NCBI RefSeq assembly: GCF_021729845.1
Contig: NZ_CP063397.1
Span: 3,548,001 to 3,612,000, forward strand
Direction of reading: 5' to 3'
Origin: Rhizobium sp. SL42
GTDB taxonomy: Bacteria; Pseudomonadota; Alphaproteobacteria; Rhizobiales; Rhizobiaceae
Length of the DNA stretch: 64,000 bases
Under the pieces are notes generated by a model. It was not told where the DNA came from. It worked only from the letters and a program-made list of their open reading frames with translations, and did not search any database. Positions within the stretch are counted from its first letter, which is position 1. The number at the start of each line of letters is the position of its first letter. Made by a program: the position numbers and the translations under genes. Of the stretch, positions 56,970-64,000 are shown in pieces.

Positions 56970-57003
56970 CAAAAAGAAAGCGGGCGAGAAAAACCTCGCC
57001 CGC
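56970..57003 (-). terminator. Terminator of the chemoreceptor gene
   Basis: GCGGGCGAG (56980-56988) and CTCGCCCGC (56995-57003) form a 9-bp stem with a 6-base A-rich loop. On the minus strand it is followed by TTTCTTTTTG. It begins 36 bp past the chemoreceptor stop. Confidence 0.88.
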
Positions 57004-57038
57004 CTCGCACCTGACAGCTTGTCGTGTTTGCGACGGCT

Positions 57039-59336
57039 TCACCCGGCGCGACGATACTCGTGCAATACCGCAGCATCGTGATGCGACGCATGGCCGAGTG
57101 TGAACTGGCCCAGGCGCTGATCCATTTCCGTGGCCTCGCTGGCGAGCTTGTGAATGGCGGCCGTCGTTTCCTCGACCATGGCCGCGTTCTGCTGGGTCAT
57201 GACATCGAGCTGGTTCACCGAACCGTTGATATCGCCGAGCGTCTGCGCTTCCTCGCGGGTCGATTCCATGATTTCGCTGATCCGGCCGTTGATTGCCAGA
57301 ACATGCGACCCGATGCCGTCGAGTGCCGCCCCTGCCCGCTCGACCAGCTTGACGCCCTGGTCGACTTCCGTCGTCGACTTGGCCAGCAGGCTGGCGATCT
57401 GCTTGGCGGCATTCGACGAGCGCTGCGCCAGTTCGCGCACTTCCTGCGCGACGACAGCAAAGCCCTTGCCGCTTTCGCCTGCTCGCGCCGCCTCAACGCC
57501 TGCGTTGAGCGCCAGAAGGTTGGTCTGGAAGGCAATCTCGTCGATCACCGAGATGATCTTGTTGATCTCCTGCGACGAGCCCTGGATCGCCTCCATCGCC
57601 GCAATCGTGTCGCGCATGATCGTACCCGACGTCTCTGTATCGTCCTTTGCCGCACGGGCAATCTTGTTGGCGTCTTCGGCTCGTGAAATCTGCACCTTCA
57701 CCGCACCGGTGATCTCCTTGATCGCGTTGGCGGCCTGGGAAATCGCCACGGCCTGGCGTTCGGTACGCTCGGCCAGTTGATCGGCGCCGGAGCGCATTTC
57801 CTGCGACCCTTCGCGCACGGCAACCGAATTGCCGCCAATGCCGCTGAGCGTATTGCTCAGCGTCAGGATTGCCTTGTTGAAATTGCTTCTGAGGCTTTCA
57901 AGCTCGGCCGGGAAACGCTGTTCGATCTGGAAGGCGAGATCGCCGCCGGCGAGCCGGTCGAGGCTTTCGTCCAGCGTCTGCACGACGGCCTGCAGCGATT
58001 GCGCCTCGCTGTCGCGCTCCGCCATGCGCTGGCGACGCTCCTGATCAACACGTTCACGCTCCTCACGACGCTCTGCGGACTGCCGCTGCTGTTCTATCAG
58101 GCCCTGGCGGAACCGCTCCAGCGCACGCGCCATGCTGCCGATTTCATCGCCACGATCCTGGTTTGCAACCGGCTCGTCGATCTTGCCGTCGGCAACAGCA
58201 CCGGTGAATGCGGCAAGCCGCTTGAGCGGCGCAAACAGCCGATTGGTCAGGACACCGGTGGCTGCGGCCAGAAGCACCAGCGCGACCAGCCCCGTAATGG
58301 TCAGGATGGTTGCGATTTCCAGCGAACCGGCGTCGATTTCAGCCAGGGTCATGCTTTCCGTCACAATGAAATCCTGGCCCGCGAACGACACCTTGCGGCC
58401 ATAGGCCTGGGCTGCGCCATCCGTGCGTTCGACCGTCTGGATGGTGACACCGTCGGCCGCGGCCTTGAAGTCAGCCTTGATGTCGGTCAACTGGCCGGAC
58501 GACGACAGGCCGATACCTGTGCCATCCGAAGACAGGATGGAAGCCTGCTGGCTACTGCCCGCGGCAATACCCTTGGTCAGCAGGTTGACCAGCGCGTCGG
58601 CCTTGACGGCAAACAGGATCGAACCCTTGTAGGCGCCGAGTTTGACGATCGGAACGGCGAAATAGATATCTGGCGAAGCCGCATCGGCGCCAATGCTCAG
58701 ACCGGAGAAGCTCACGGCTGCCACATCGTCCACGGCCTTGGCAGCCGCTTCGACGCTGCGCGCATAGGCCTTTCCGAGCCCCGCTTCGGCCAAAGCGCCC
58801 TTGGTGGCATTTTCGGCAAAGGCCGGACCCTTCTGGTAGCTGTAGACGATATTGCCGTTCTGATCGGCGATCAGCATGTCGTCAAAGCTGGTCTGCGCCA
58901 GATAGCCGCCGACCTGTGCCTGCGTCGTTTCATGGGTAGAATAATAAAAACCGCTCGGCCCTTCCGGTTTCAGCAGCTTTTCGCGCTCGGTGGGCGGATT
59001 GGGATTTTCCGTCACGAAGACGCGCTGCAACTCTGCCTTGGCATCCCCTGAATTCTTGGTGATCGTGTTCCAGCCGCTCTTCAGGCCGGTCAGCGACTGC
59101 TGCAGCGTTTCGATCTTGGCAATCGAGGCCGCCTGGTTCTGCAACTCGCTCAACTGCTGCACCAGCATGTCGCCGCGGAAGATCAAAGTACTCGCCATCG
59201 CCCTCTCCGTCTGCGCCTGGAAGACACTGTTCGATGTGCGATAGGCGAAGACATTCAATAAGGCGACGGTGACAAATGTCAGGACGAGAAAGATGGCGAT
59301 GACTTTAAACGACAGCGAATTGAAACGAGCAGCCAT
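57039..59336 (-). CDS. Methyl-accepting chemotaxis protein
   Basis: ATG 59336 gives 765 residues; a GTG four codons upstream is possible. Transmembrane helix 1 (about 10-32), a large periplasmic sensor (about 33-335) and transmembrane helix 2 (about 338-360, ATILTITGLVALVLLAA) are followed by HAMP domains, a coiled coil and the signalling hairpin tip (ISVIDEIAFQTNLLALNA, then AGESGKGFAVVAQEVRELAQ). It would signal to CheA and be methylated. The ligand is unknown. It is monocistronic. Confidence 0.95.
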   Translation of the reverse strand: MAARFNSLSFKVIAIFLVLTFVTVALLNVFAYRTSNSVFQAQTERAMASTLIFRGDMLVQQLSELQNQAASIAKIETLQQSLTGLKSGWNTITKNSGDAKAELQRVFVTENPNPPTEREKLLKPEGPSGFYYSTHETTQAQVGGYLAQTSFDDMLIADQNGNIVYSYQKGPAFAENATKGALAEAGLGKAYARSVEAAAKAVDDVAAVSFSGLSIGADAASPDIYFAVPIVKLGAYKGSILFAVKADALVNLLTKGIAAGSSQQASILSSDGTGIGLSSSGQLTDIKADFKAAADGVTIQTVERTDGAAQAYGRKVSFAGQDFIVTESMTLAEIDAGSLEIATILTITGLVALVLLAAATGVLTNRLFAPLKRLAAFTGAVADGKIDEPVANQDRGDEIGSMARALERFRQGLIEQQRQSAERREERERVDQERRQRMAERDSEAQSLQAVVQTLDESLDRLAGGDLAFQIEQRFPAELESLRSNFNKAILTLSNTLSGIGGNSVAVREGSQEMRSGADQLAERTERQAVAISQAANAIKEITGAVKVQISRAEDANKIARAAKDDTETSGTIMRDTIAAMEAIQGSSQEINKIISVIDEIAFQTNLLALNAGVEAARAGESGKGFAVVAQEVRELAQRSSNAAKQIASLLAKSTTEVDQGVKLVERAGAALDGIGSHVLAINGRISEIMESTREEAQTLGDINGSVNQLDVMTQQNAAMVEETTAAIHKLASEATEMDQRLGQFTLGHASHHDAAVLHEYRRAG

Positions 59337-59517
59337 GGTTGATCCCACTGGACATGCCGCAGAACGCGAGGCGACTGCTGCATCTCTCTAGAGAAAAAAA
59401 CGATCGCATCGCCGGCGGCGACGGACCTCTCCTCTGTTGGCAGGCAGCATTCACTTCGAGTTTTTAATCAGGCGTTAAAACGTCAATGCAGAAACGGGTT
59501 TTTTGACGATAAAGCCG

Positions 59518-60516
59518 CTAGGCCGCTTGAAATATGCTGTTGCGCACCTCGGCGAACAACTCGACCGAACGAAGCCGGGCCGAAATGTCGTGGATCGGCA
59601 TCGATATGATCAGTTCGTCGGGTCTGACCTCGGACAGGAAATCATCAAGCTTGGCGCGCGCGGTCTTGGGCGATCCAACGATGGCATAGCGCAAGGTATG
59701 CTCCACCGTGATCTGCTCCATATCGGTCCAGTAGCCCTCCATCGCCATCGGTCGCGGGAAGGGTCGCCGGATGTTGCGCCGCAGGTTGACGAACTGCTGC
59801 TGTGCCGAGGTGAACAGATGCTGCGCCGTTTCATCGTCTTCAGCGATCGCGCCCATCACGCCGGCAATCACATAGGGCTTTTGCAGCGACGCCGAAGGCT
59901 GGAAGCGCTCGCGATAGATGTGAACAGCGTCGATAAGCTGGTCGGGCGCAAAATGCGAGGCGAAGGCATACGGCAATCCGAGGGCCGCCGCGAGATGCGC
60001 GCTGTAAAGGCTGGAGCCGAGGATCCACAAGGGCACATGGCTGCGCGTGCCGGGCACCGCCAGCAAGTCATGCTCTTCTGCCGGCTCTCCCAGCAAGCGC
60101 TGCAACTCGATGATATCATGCGGGAAGCTCTCGGTGCCGGCCTCGAGGTTGCGACGCAAGGCCCTTGCAGTGCGCATGTCCGTTCCCGGCGCGCGACCAA
60201 GCCCGAGATCGACGCGGCCAGGAAACAATGCCTCCAGCGTGCCGAACTGTTCGGCAATCACCAACGGCGAGTGGTTCGGCAGCATGATACCGCCGGAACC
60301 GATGCGGATCGTCCTTGTCGCGGCGCCGACATGGGCGATCACGATCGAGGTCGCCGCGCTGGCAATGCCCGGCATGCCATGATGCTCGGCAAGCCAGAAC
60401 CGCAGATATCCATTGGCCTCGGCCGCCTGGGCCATCAGGCGCGATGCGTCAAGCGCCTCGGAAACCGAGTGGCCTTCCGCGATCGGCGAGAGGTCGAGAA
60501 TGGAAAAAGGGATCAT
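59518..60516 (-). CDS. Luciferase-like (LLM class) flavin-dependent oxidoreductase
   Basis: ATG 60516 gives 332 residues; the frame runs further upstream but without a ribosome site. It has the bacterial luciferase fold of MsnO8/YhbW type: [15 protein letters not shown], then [40 protein letters not shown] and [12 protein letters not shown]. These enzymes use reduced flavin, but natural substrates are generally unknown. It is divergent from ruvC; a possible LexA site lies in the shared upstream region. Confidence 0.92.
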   Translation of the reverse strand: MIPFSILDLSPIAEGHSVSEALDASRLMAQAAEANGYLRFWLAEHHGMPGIASAATSIVIAHVGAATRTIRIGSGGIMLPNHSPLVIAEQFGTLEALFPGRVDLGLGRAPGTDMRTARALRRNLEAGTESFPHDIIELQRLLGEPAEEHDLLAVPGTRSHVPLWILGSSLYSAHLAAALGLPYAFASHFAPDQLIDAVHIYRERFQPSASLQKPYVIAGVMGAIAEDDETAQHLFTSAQQQFVNLRRNIRRPFPRPMAMEGYWTDMEQITVEHTLRYAIVGSPKTARAKLDDFLSEVRPDELIISMPIHDISARLRSVELFAEVRNSIFQAA

Positions 60517-60610
60517 GCCGCATATCCTGCATTGAAGCTGTCCAACCAATGTAGGCACGATCGCTTCACGCCCCAAGGCTGGATCGTAATAAAACACAAC
60601 AAACAACGAT

Positions 60611-60625
60611 GTTTTTGTTTTGTTC
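60611..60625 (+). promoter_or_regulatory. LexA-like box upstream of ruvC
   Basis: GTTT-N7-GTTC matches seven of eight fixed bases of the alphaproteobacterial LexA consensus GTTC-N7-GTTC. It lies 45 bases before the ruvC start codon, where LexA control of ruvCAB would be expected. Confidence 0.5.
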
Positions 60626-60669
60626 ACATTTCACTGGCACAGATGCGGCCATTCGAACTAGGGTTTCTC

Positions 60670-61182
60670 ATGACCAGCACGATTCGCATCATCGGCATTG
60701 ACCCGGGCCTCCGCCGCTGTGGCTGGGGTGTCATCGAGACGCTTGGAAATTCATTGCGCTTCGTCGCCTCCGGCACGGTTACCTCCGATGGCGACATGGA
60801 TCTTGCCTCCCGTCTGTGCCAGTTGCATGACGGCCTGGCCGAAGTCGTGCATGCCTATCAGCCGCACGAGGCGGCCGTCGAGCAGACCTTTGTCAACAAG
60901 GATGCGGTGGCGACCCTGAAGCTCGGGCAGGCGCGCGGCATCGCCATGCTCGTCCCCGCCCGCGCCGGCCTGCCGGTTGCCGAATACGCCCCCAACGCCG
61001 TCAAGAAAGCGGTCATCGGGGTCGGTCACGGCGACAAGAAACAGATCCACATGATGCTGAAAATCCTGATGCCCAAGGCCGAATTCAAGGGCAATGACGC
61101 AGCCGATGCGTTGGCCATTGCCATCTGCCATGCCCACAATCGCGGCGGCGACCGCATGCGCAAGGTCCTGGCCAGCGCCTGA
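60670..61182 (+). CDS. ruvC: Holliday-junction endonuclease RuvC
   Basis: ATG 60670 gives 170 residues; the frame is open far upstream through an antisense artefact. It has the RNase H-like fold with catalytic residues in [14 protein letters not shown] (D11), EQTFVNKD (E) and the C-terminal acidic pair in [19 protein letters not shown]. RuvC cuts Holliday junctions in recombination. It is the first gene of an interrupted ruvCAB series; a VapBC-like pair follows 61 bases later. A LexA-like box is upstream. Confidence 0.97.
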   Translation: MTSTIRIIGIDPGLRRCGWGVIETLGNSLRFVASGTVTSDGDMDLASRLCQLHDGLAEVVHAYQPHEAAVEQTFVNKDAVATLKLGQARGIAMLVPARAGLPVAEYAPNAVKKAVIGVGHGDKKQIHMMLKILMPKAEFKGNDAADALAIAICHAHNRGGDRMRKVLASA

Positions 61183-61189
61183 TTTGTTC

Positions 61190-61224
61190 TTGACTTGTTC
61201 CGAAAGTAAGAATATTTCTTACTT
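61190..61224 (+). promoter_or_regulatory. Promoter and perfect palindrome of the first toxin-antitoxin pair
   Basis: TTGACT (61190-61195) is followed 17 bases on by TATTTC. Within this a perfect palindrome has 9-base arms (AAGTAAGAA / TTCTTACTT) and a 3-base spacer (61204-61224). Position 20 bases before the antitoxin start is typical of an autorepression operator. Confidence 0.7.
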
Positions 61225-61243
61225 ACTGCACGAGGGCATTCAG

Positions 61244-61495
61244 ATGCGCGTTACATCCAAGGGTCAGGTGACCATTCCTCGCGACCTTCGCGAACTCCTC
61301 GGCATCGCGCCGAATAGCGAAGTCGTTTTCGCGATCGAAAACGGAAAGCTTACCCTTGCGCCCAAGGACGGCACCCAGAAACGTGAGGATCGCGATCGTC
61401 TGGATCGCTTCATGCAAGCGCTCGACCGCCTCGAGGGAACCGGCGATCCGGCAATCGACGCGGAAACGTTGATGACGATGACACGGGATCGCTGA
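61244..61495 (+). CDS. AbrB/SpoVT-type antitoxin of a VapBC-like pair (first)
   Basis: ATG 61244 after GAGGG gives 83 residues. The N-terminal swapped-hairpin motif MRVTSKGQVTIPRDLRELLG is the classic AbrB fold. A charged C-terminal tail (from about residue 45, DRDRLDRFMQALDRLEG) would wrap the toxin. It lies between ruvC and ruvA and is followed by the toxin gene three bases after its stop. It would repress its own promoter, which holds a matching palindrome. Confidence 0.9.
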   Translation: MRVTSKGQVTIPRDLRELLGIAPNSEVVFAIENGKLTLAPKDGTQKREDRDRLDRFMQALDRLEGTGDPAIDAETLMTMTRDR

Positions 61496-61498
61496 TCC

Positions 61499-61915
61499 AT
61501 GGCGGTCTTGGTGGACACGAATGTTCTCGTCGATCTGGCGGTTCGCGATCCGGTCTGGCTGCGCTGGTCGCGGGCGGCACTCGCCCGCTTCGCGACGAAT
61601 GAAACGCTCCTGATCAATCCGGTCATCTATGCCGAGTTTTCCGTTCGATATTCCGATGTCGACGAGGTTGAATCCCTTCTGCCTGAATCGACGTTCCGAC
61701 GGGAGGGCATCCCTTGGCTCGCGGCCTTTGCCGCAGGTGTCGCATTCCGCCGCTACCACGTGGCCGGAGGTGTTCGCCAGCAGGTGTTGCCGGATTTCCT
61801 TATCGGCGCCCATGCCGCGATCCGTGGCTATTCCATCCTGACGCGCGACCCGAAAGGCTATCGCACCTATTTCCCGAGCGTCCCGCTCATTACACCCGAA
61901 ACCCACCCCCTCTAA
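61499..61915 (+). CDS. PIN-domain VapC-like toxin (first)
   Basis: The 138-residue product has the PIN active site residues D6 (VLVDTNVLVD), E46 (VIYAEFSVRY), D99 (VLPDFLIGAHA) and D117 (ILTRDPKGY). The order and spacing are right for a functional RNase. VapC toxins cut tRNA or other RNA to stop translation. The gene starts 3 bases after the antitoxin stop, and ruvA starts 21 bases after its stop. It is placed inside a conserved DNA-repair operon. Confidence 0.92.
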   Translation: MAVLVDTNVLVDLAVRDPVWLRWSRAALARFATNETLLINPVIYAEFSVRYSDVDEVESLLPESTFRREGIPWLAAFAAGVAFRRYHVAGGVRQQVLPDFLIGAHAAIRGYSILTRDPKGYRTYFPSVPLITPETHPL

Positions 61916-61936
61916 CGCTGGCGCAATGGACCTCTC

Positions 61937-62554
61937 ATGATCGGTAAACTCAAAGGCACCATCGATGAAATCGGCGACGACCATGTTCTCGTCGACGTGC
62001 ATGGCGTCTGCTACGTCGCCCATTGCTCGTCGCGCACCCTTGGCCGGCTCGGATCGCCCGGCGAGGCCGTGGTCCTGTTCATCGAAACCTATGTCCGCGA
62101 AGACCAGTTGAAGCTCTTCGGCTTCATGAGCGCGCTGGAACGCGAATGGTTCAACCTGCTGCAGAGCGTCCAGGGTGTCGGCGCCAAGGTCGCGCTGGCA
62201 GTGCTGTCGACGCTGACGCCCGGGGAACTCGCCAATGCGATTGCGCTGCAGGACAAGACCTCGGTATCGCGCGCGCCGGGCGTCGGCCCGAAGGTCGCCG
62301 TCCGCATCGTCACCGAGCTGAAGAACAAGGCTCCGGCCTTTGCAGGCGAGGCCTCTGCCAATATCGGCCTGAAGCAGGAGATTGGCGAGGGCGTGGCATC
62401 GGCCCCGGTTGCCGACGCCGTCTCGGCACTGACCAATCTCGGCTATTCGCGCGACCAGGCGGCCAATGCCGTGGCCGCCGCCTTGAAGAACGGTGGCGAG
62501 GGCGCCGACAGCGCCAAGCTGATCCGGCTCGGGCTGAAGGAATTGTCGCGTTAG
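61937..62554 (+). CDS. ruvA: Holliday-junction DNA-binding protein RuvA
   Basis: The 205-residue product is the normal size. Domain I is an OB fold ([23 protein letters not shown]), domain II has two helix-hairpin-helix motifs ([19 protein letters not shown] and [18 protein letters not shown]), and domain III is the UBA-like C-terminus ([20 protein letters not shown]). RuvA binds the junction and loads RuvB. The ribosome site is weak, and it follows the first toxin gene by 21 bases. A second toxin-antitoxin pair follows. Confidence 0.97.
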   Translation: MIGKLKGTIDEIGDDHVLVDVHGVCYVAHCSSRTLGRLGSPGEAVVLFIETYVREDQLKLFGFMSALEREWFNLLQSVQGVGAKVALAVLSTLTPGELANAIALQDKTSVSRAPGVGPKVAVRIVTELKNKAPAFAGEASANIGLKQEIGEGVASAPVADAVSALTNLGYSRDQAANAVAAALKNGGEGADSAKLIRLGLKELSR

Positions 62555-62558
62555 CCGA

Positions 62559-62601
62559 TTGCACACATTGTCACGCCTTACTATTCTATCTTTGTAAGGC
62601 G
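62559..62601 (+). promoter_or_regulatory. Promoter and inverted repeat of the second toxin-antitoxin pair
   Basis: TTGCAC (62559-62564) with 17-base spacing to TATTCT (62582-62587) is a good promoter. The -10 lies in the spacer of a perfect 8-base inverted repeat (CGCCTTAC at 62574-62581, GTAAGGCG at 62594-62601). This is the expected place for antitoxin autorepression. The promoter would also feed ruvB. Confidence 0.72.
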
Positions 62602-62615
62602 AAAGGGAGCGGGAA

Positions 62616-62894
62616 ATGGGTTCCAACATTACGATCACCTCCAAGGGACAATTGACGATCCCCAAGGACCTCCGCGAGCAACTGAACGTTAGACCGGGTG
62701 ACAAGTGCTACGCATGGGTGCGCAACGGAGAACTGGTCATCATCCCGCGCAACAAGTCGGTTCGCGACCTCGCAGGTATACTTGGCGAGCCCCCGGCTGG
62801 GCCGTTGTCGCCAGAAGAAGACATTGATGACGTGATCATGGATGCCGCTGTGGAGCGGTTTGAAAGAGCCAATACGCGAAGCAGACACGGATGA
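62616..62894 (+). CDS. AbrB/SpoVT-type antitoxin (second)
   Basis: ATG 62616 after AGGGAGCGGG gives 92 residues. The motif ITITSKGQLTIPKDLREQLN is the AbrB fold; the tail from about residue 50 (LAGILGEPPAGPLSPEEDID) is toxin-binding. It is clearly related in fold to the first antitoxin but differs in most other residues. It overlaps the next gene by four bases (ATGA). Confidence 0.9.
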   Translation: MGSNITITSKGQLTIPKDLREQLNVRPGDKCYAWVRNGELVIIPRNKSVRDLAGILGEPPAGPLSPEEDIDDVIMDAAVERFERANTRSRHG

Positions 62895-63298
62895 GCGAGC
62901 GCCTTGGCATCGACACCAATGTTCTGCTGCGGCTCGCCATCCAGGACGACACCGAACAGATGGGCGCCGTCGCAGGCCTGCTGGATCGCCTCGCGGCTGA
63001 CGATACATTGTTCGTCAATCTCTCGGTGATCCTGGAAGCAAACTGGGTTTTGAGACGCAAATATCGCTATCCGAAGGAACGGGTCCTCGATTTCGTTCAA
63101 GCCATACTGGAACGACGTGAATTTGAGGTTGCATCCTATGAGGCTGTTGGCAATGCCGTACATTTCTGCCGGATGTTCAACGTGGATTTCGCCGATGCCC
63201 TGCTGAGCGAATTGAACCGGCTCGACGGTTGCAGCAGAACAATGACCTTCGACAAAAAGGCCGCCAGCCGCGTGCCCGGAATGGAACTTCTCGCATGA
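62891..63298 (+). CDS. PIN-domain VapC-like toxin (second)
   Basis: The 135-residue product has D8 ([10 protein letters not shown]), E49 (VILEANWVL), D99 and D102 (NVDFADALL) and D121 (MTFDKKAA), the PIN acidic set. It overlaps the antitoxin gene by four bases and overlaps ruvB by four bases (ATGA at 63295-63298). Its translation is therefore coupled to both. It would cleave RNA unless bound by its antitoxin. Confidence 0.92.
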   Translation: MSERLGIDTNVLLRLAIQDDTEQMGAVAGLLDRLAADDTLFVNLSVILEANWVLRRKYRYPKERVLDFVQAILERREFEVASYEAVGNAVHFCRMFNVDFADALLSELNRLDGCSRTMTFDKKAASRVPGMELLA

Positions 63299-64000
63299 GC
63301 ATATCGAACCCCATCCTGGCCCCGGAAAAACGCGGCGAAGACATCGACACGGCACTGCGGCCGCAGTCGCTCGACGAATTCACCGGCCAGGCAGAAGCGC
63401 GGGCCAACCTGAAGATCTTTATCGAAGCGGCGAAAAACCGCGGCGAAGCGCTCGACCATGTGCTCTTCGTCGGACCGCCCGGCCTCGGCAAGACCACGCT
63501 GGCGCAGATCATGGCCAAGGAGCTCGGCGTCAACTTCCGCTCGACCTCCGGCCCGGTGATCGCCAAGGCCGGTGACCTGGCGGCCCTCTTGACCAATCTT
63601 GAGGAACGCGACGTCCTGTTCATCGACGAAATCCATCGCCTGAGCCCCGCCGTCGAGGAAATCCTTTATCCTGCCATGGAGGACTTCCAGCTCGACCTGA
63701 TCATCGGCGAAGGTCCGGCGGCGCGATCGGTCAAAATCGACCTGTCGAAGTTCACGCTCGTCGCAGCGACCACCCGCCTTGGCCTGCTGACCACGCCACT
63801 GCGCGACCGTTTCGGCATTCCGGTACGCCTCGCCTTCTACACCGTCGAGGAACTGGAACTGATCGTGCGCCGCGGTGCCCGCCTGATGGGGCTAGGCATG
63901 ACCGACGACGGTGCGCGCGAAATCGCCCGCCGTGCCCGCGGCACCCCACGCATCGCCGGCCGCCTGCTGCGCCGGGTGCGCGACTTTGCCGAAGTTGCCC
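63295..64000 (+). CDS. ruvB: Holliday-junction branch-migration helicase RuvB, C-terminus cut by window edge
   Basis: ATG 63295 gives 235 codons to the window end, about 110 residues short of the usual ~345. The AAA+ motor has Walker A ([16 protein letters not shown]), Walker B ([16 protein letters not shown]) and sensor 1 ([17 protein letters not shown]). RuvB hexamers pump DNA through RuvA-bound junctions. Its start codon lies inside the toxin stop (ATGA), so it is probably read by reinitiation after the toxin gene; no independent ribosome site is seen. Confidence 0.96.
   Translation, partial: MSISNPILAPEKRGEDIDTALRPQSLDEFTGQAEARANLKIFIEAAKNRGEALDHVLFVGPPGLGKTTLAQIMAKELGVNFRSTSGPVIAKAGDLAALLTNLEERDVLFIDEIHRLSPAVEEILYPAMEDFQLDLIIGEGPAARSVKIDLSKFTLVAATTRLGLLTTPLRDRFGIPVRLAFYTVEELELIVRRGARLMGLGMTDDGAREIARRARGTPRIAGRLLRRVRDFAEVA

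Noticed and set aside
59503..60669. Upstream extension of the ruvC frame
   Set aside because: The added part is antisense to the luciferase-like gene and unlike RuvC; RuvC starts at 60670.
1..64000. CRISPR arrays, insertion sequences, rRNA or replication origin
   Set aside because: No regularly spaced repeats, transposase genes, terminal inverted repeats, rRNA sequence or origin boxes were seen.

Overview
The window is a stretch of chromosome from an alphaproteobacterium of the order Hyphomicrobiales, most likely Rhizobiaceae (the Rhizobium/Agrobacterium/Ensifer side). The reasons are a GC-rich, tightly packed gene content; ctrA, chpT, sciP and a DUF1134 (EipA-type) gene close together; a rhizobial-type rpoH; a divergent dctA-dctBD locus with a sigma-54 promoter; a serC-serA operon with what looks like the alphaproteobacterial serC leader RNA; and an omp25/ropB-like porin gene.

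Layout. 1-7.3 kb (minus strand): a soxBDAG sarcosine oxidase operon followed by a dimethylglycine/sarcosine dehydrogenase-like flavoprotein cut by the window edge, i.e. oxidative N-demethylation of betaine breakdown products feeding one-carbon metabolism. 7.5-9.5 kb: a CysQ/inositol-monophosphatase-family phosphatase and a DUF2793 protein. 9.6-15.7 kb: a cell-cycle region with an orphan LuxR-type regulator, sciP, ctrA, fliJ, a receiver protein, chpT and the DUF1134 gene. 15.8-22.9 kb: a coiled-coil membrane protein, a TrmH methyltransferase, rluD, a DMT exporter, a flavoprotein and rpoH. 23-33.7 kb: a large membrane protein with an acidic low-complexity region, purA, two further DMT transporters, small envelope proteins, an amine oxidoreductase/aldehyde dehydrogenase pair and ung. 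33.8-36.1 kb: a two-subunit GMC dehydrogenase with a Tat-type small subunit. 36.2-42 kb: a glyoxalase-family protein, a ribbon-helix-helix protein and the complete C4-dicarboxylate system dctA/dctBD. 42-49.3 kb: dehydrogenase/aldolase genes, a dipeptide epimerase, mnmA, a tRNA with CAT anticodon, a lipoprotein transglycosylase and a Tim44-like protein. 49.4-55.1 kb: a CydAB (Cio-like) quinol oxidase with a 37-residue DUF2474 subunit, then serC-serA. 55.2-60.5 kb: a membrane protein resembling a degenerate K+ channel, an outer membrane beta-barrel protein with a perfect CtrA box, a chemoreceptor and a luciferase-like monooxygenase. 60.6-64 kb: the ruvCAB Holliday-junction operon.

The most striking structure is the ruvCAB locus. 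Two different AbrB-type antitoxin/PIN-toxin (VapBC-like) pairs sit inside it, one between ruvC and ruvA and one between ruvA and ruvB. Each pair has its own promoter-like sequence with a perfect inverted repeat in it, and the second toxin gene overlaps the ruvB start codon by ATGA. A near-match to the alphaproteobacterial LexA box lies upstream of ruvC. Other regulatory signals readable directly are the sigma-54 promoter and paired DctD-like upstream sites at dctA, CtrA boxes before the omp and DUF1134 genes, a cluster of GANTC (CcrM) sites before ctrA and sciP, a 12-bp-arm palindrome between the luxR-type gene and sciP, and the serC leader.

Two gene-free stretches exceed 300 bases (10344-10745 and 12450-12888); both are described as regulatory regions. 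No CRISPR array, insertion sequence, integrase, rRNA or replication origin was seen. All family names come from recognising protein sequence by eye; no database search was run.
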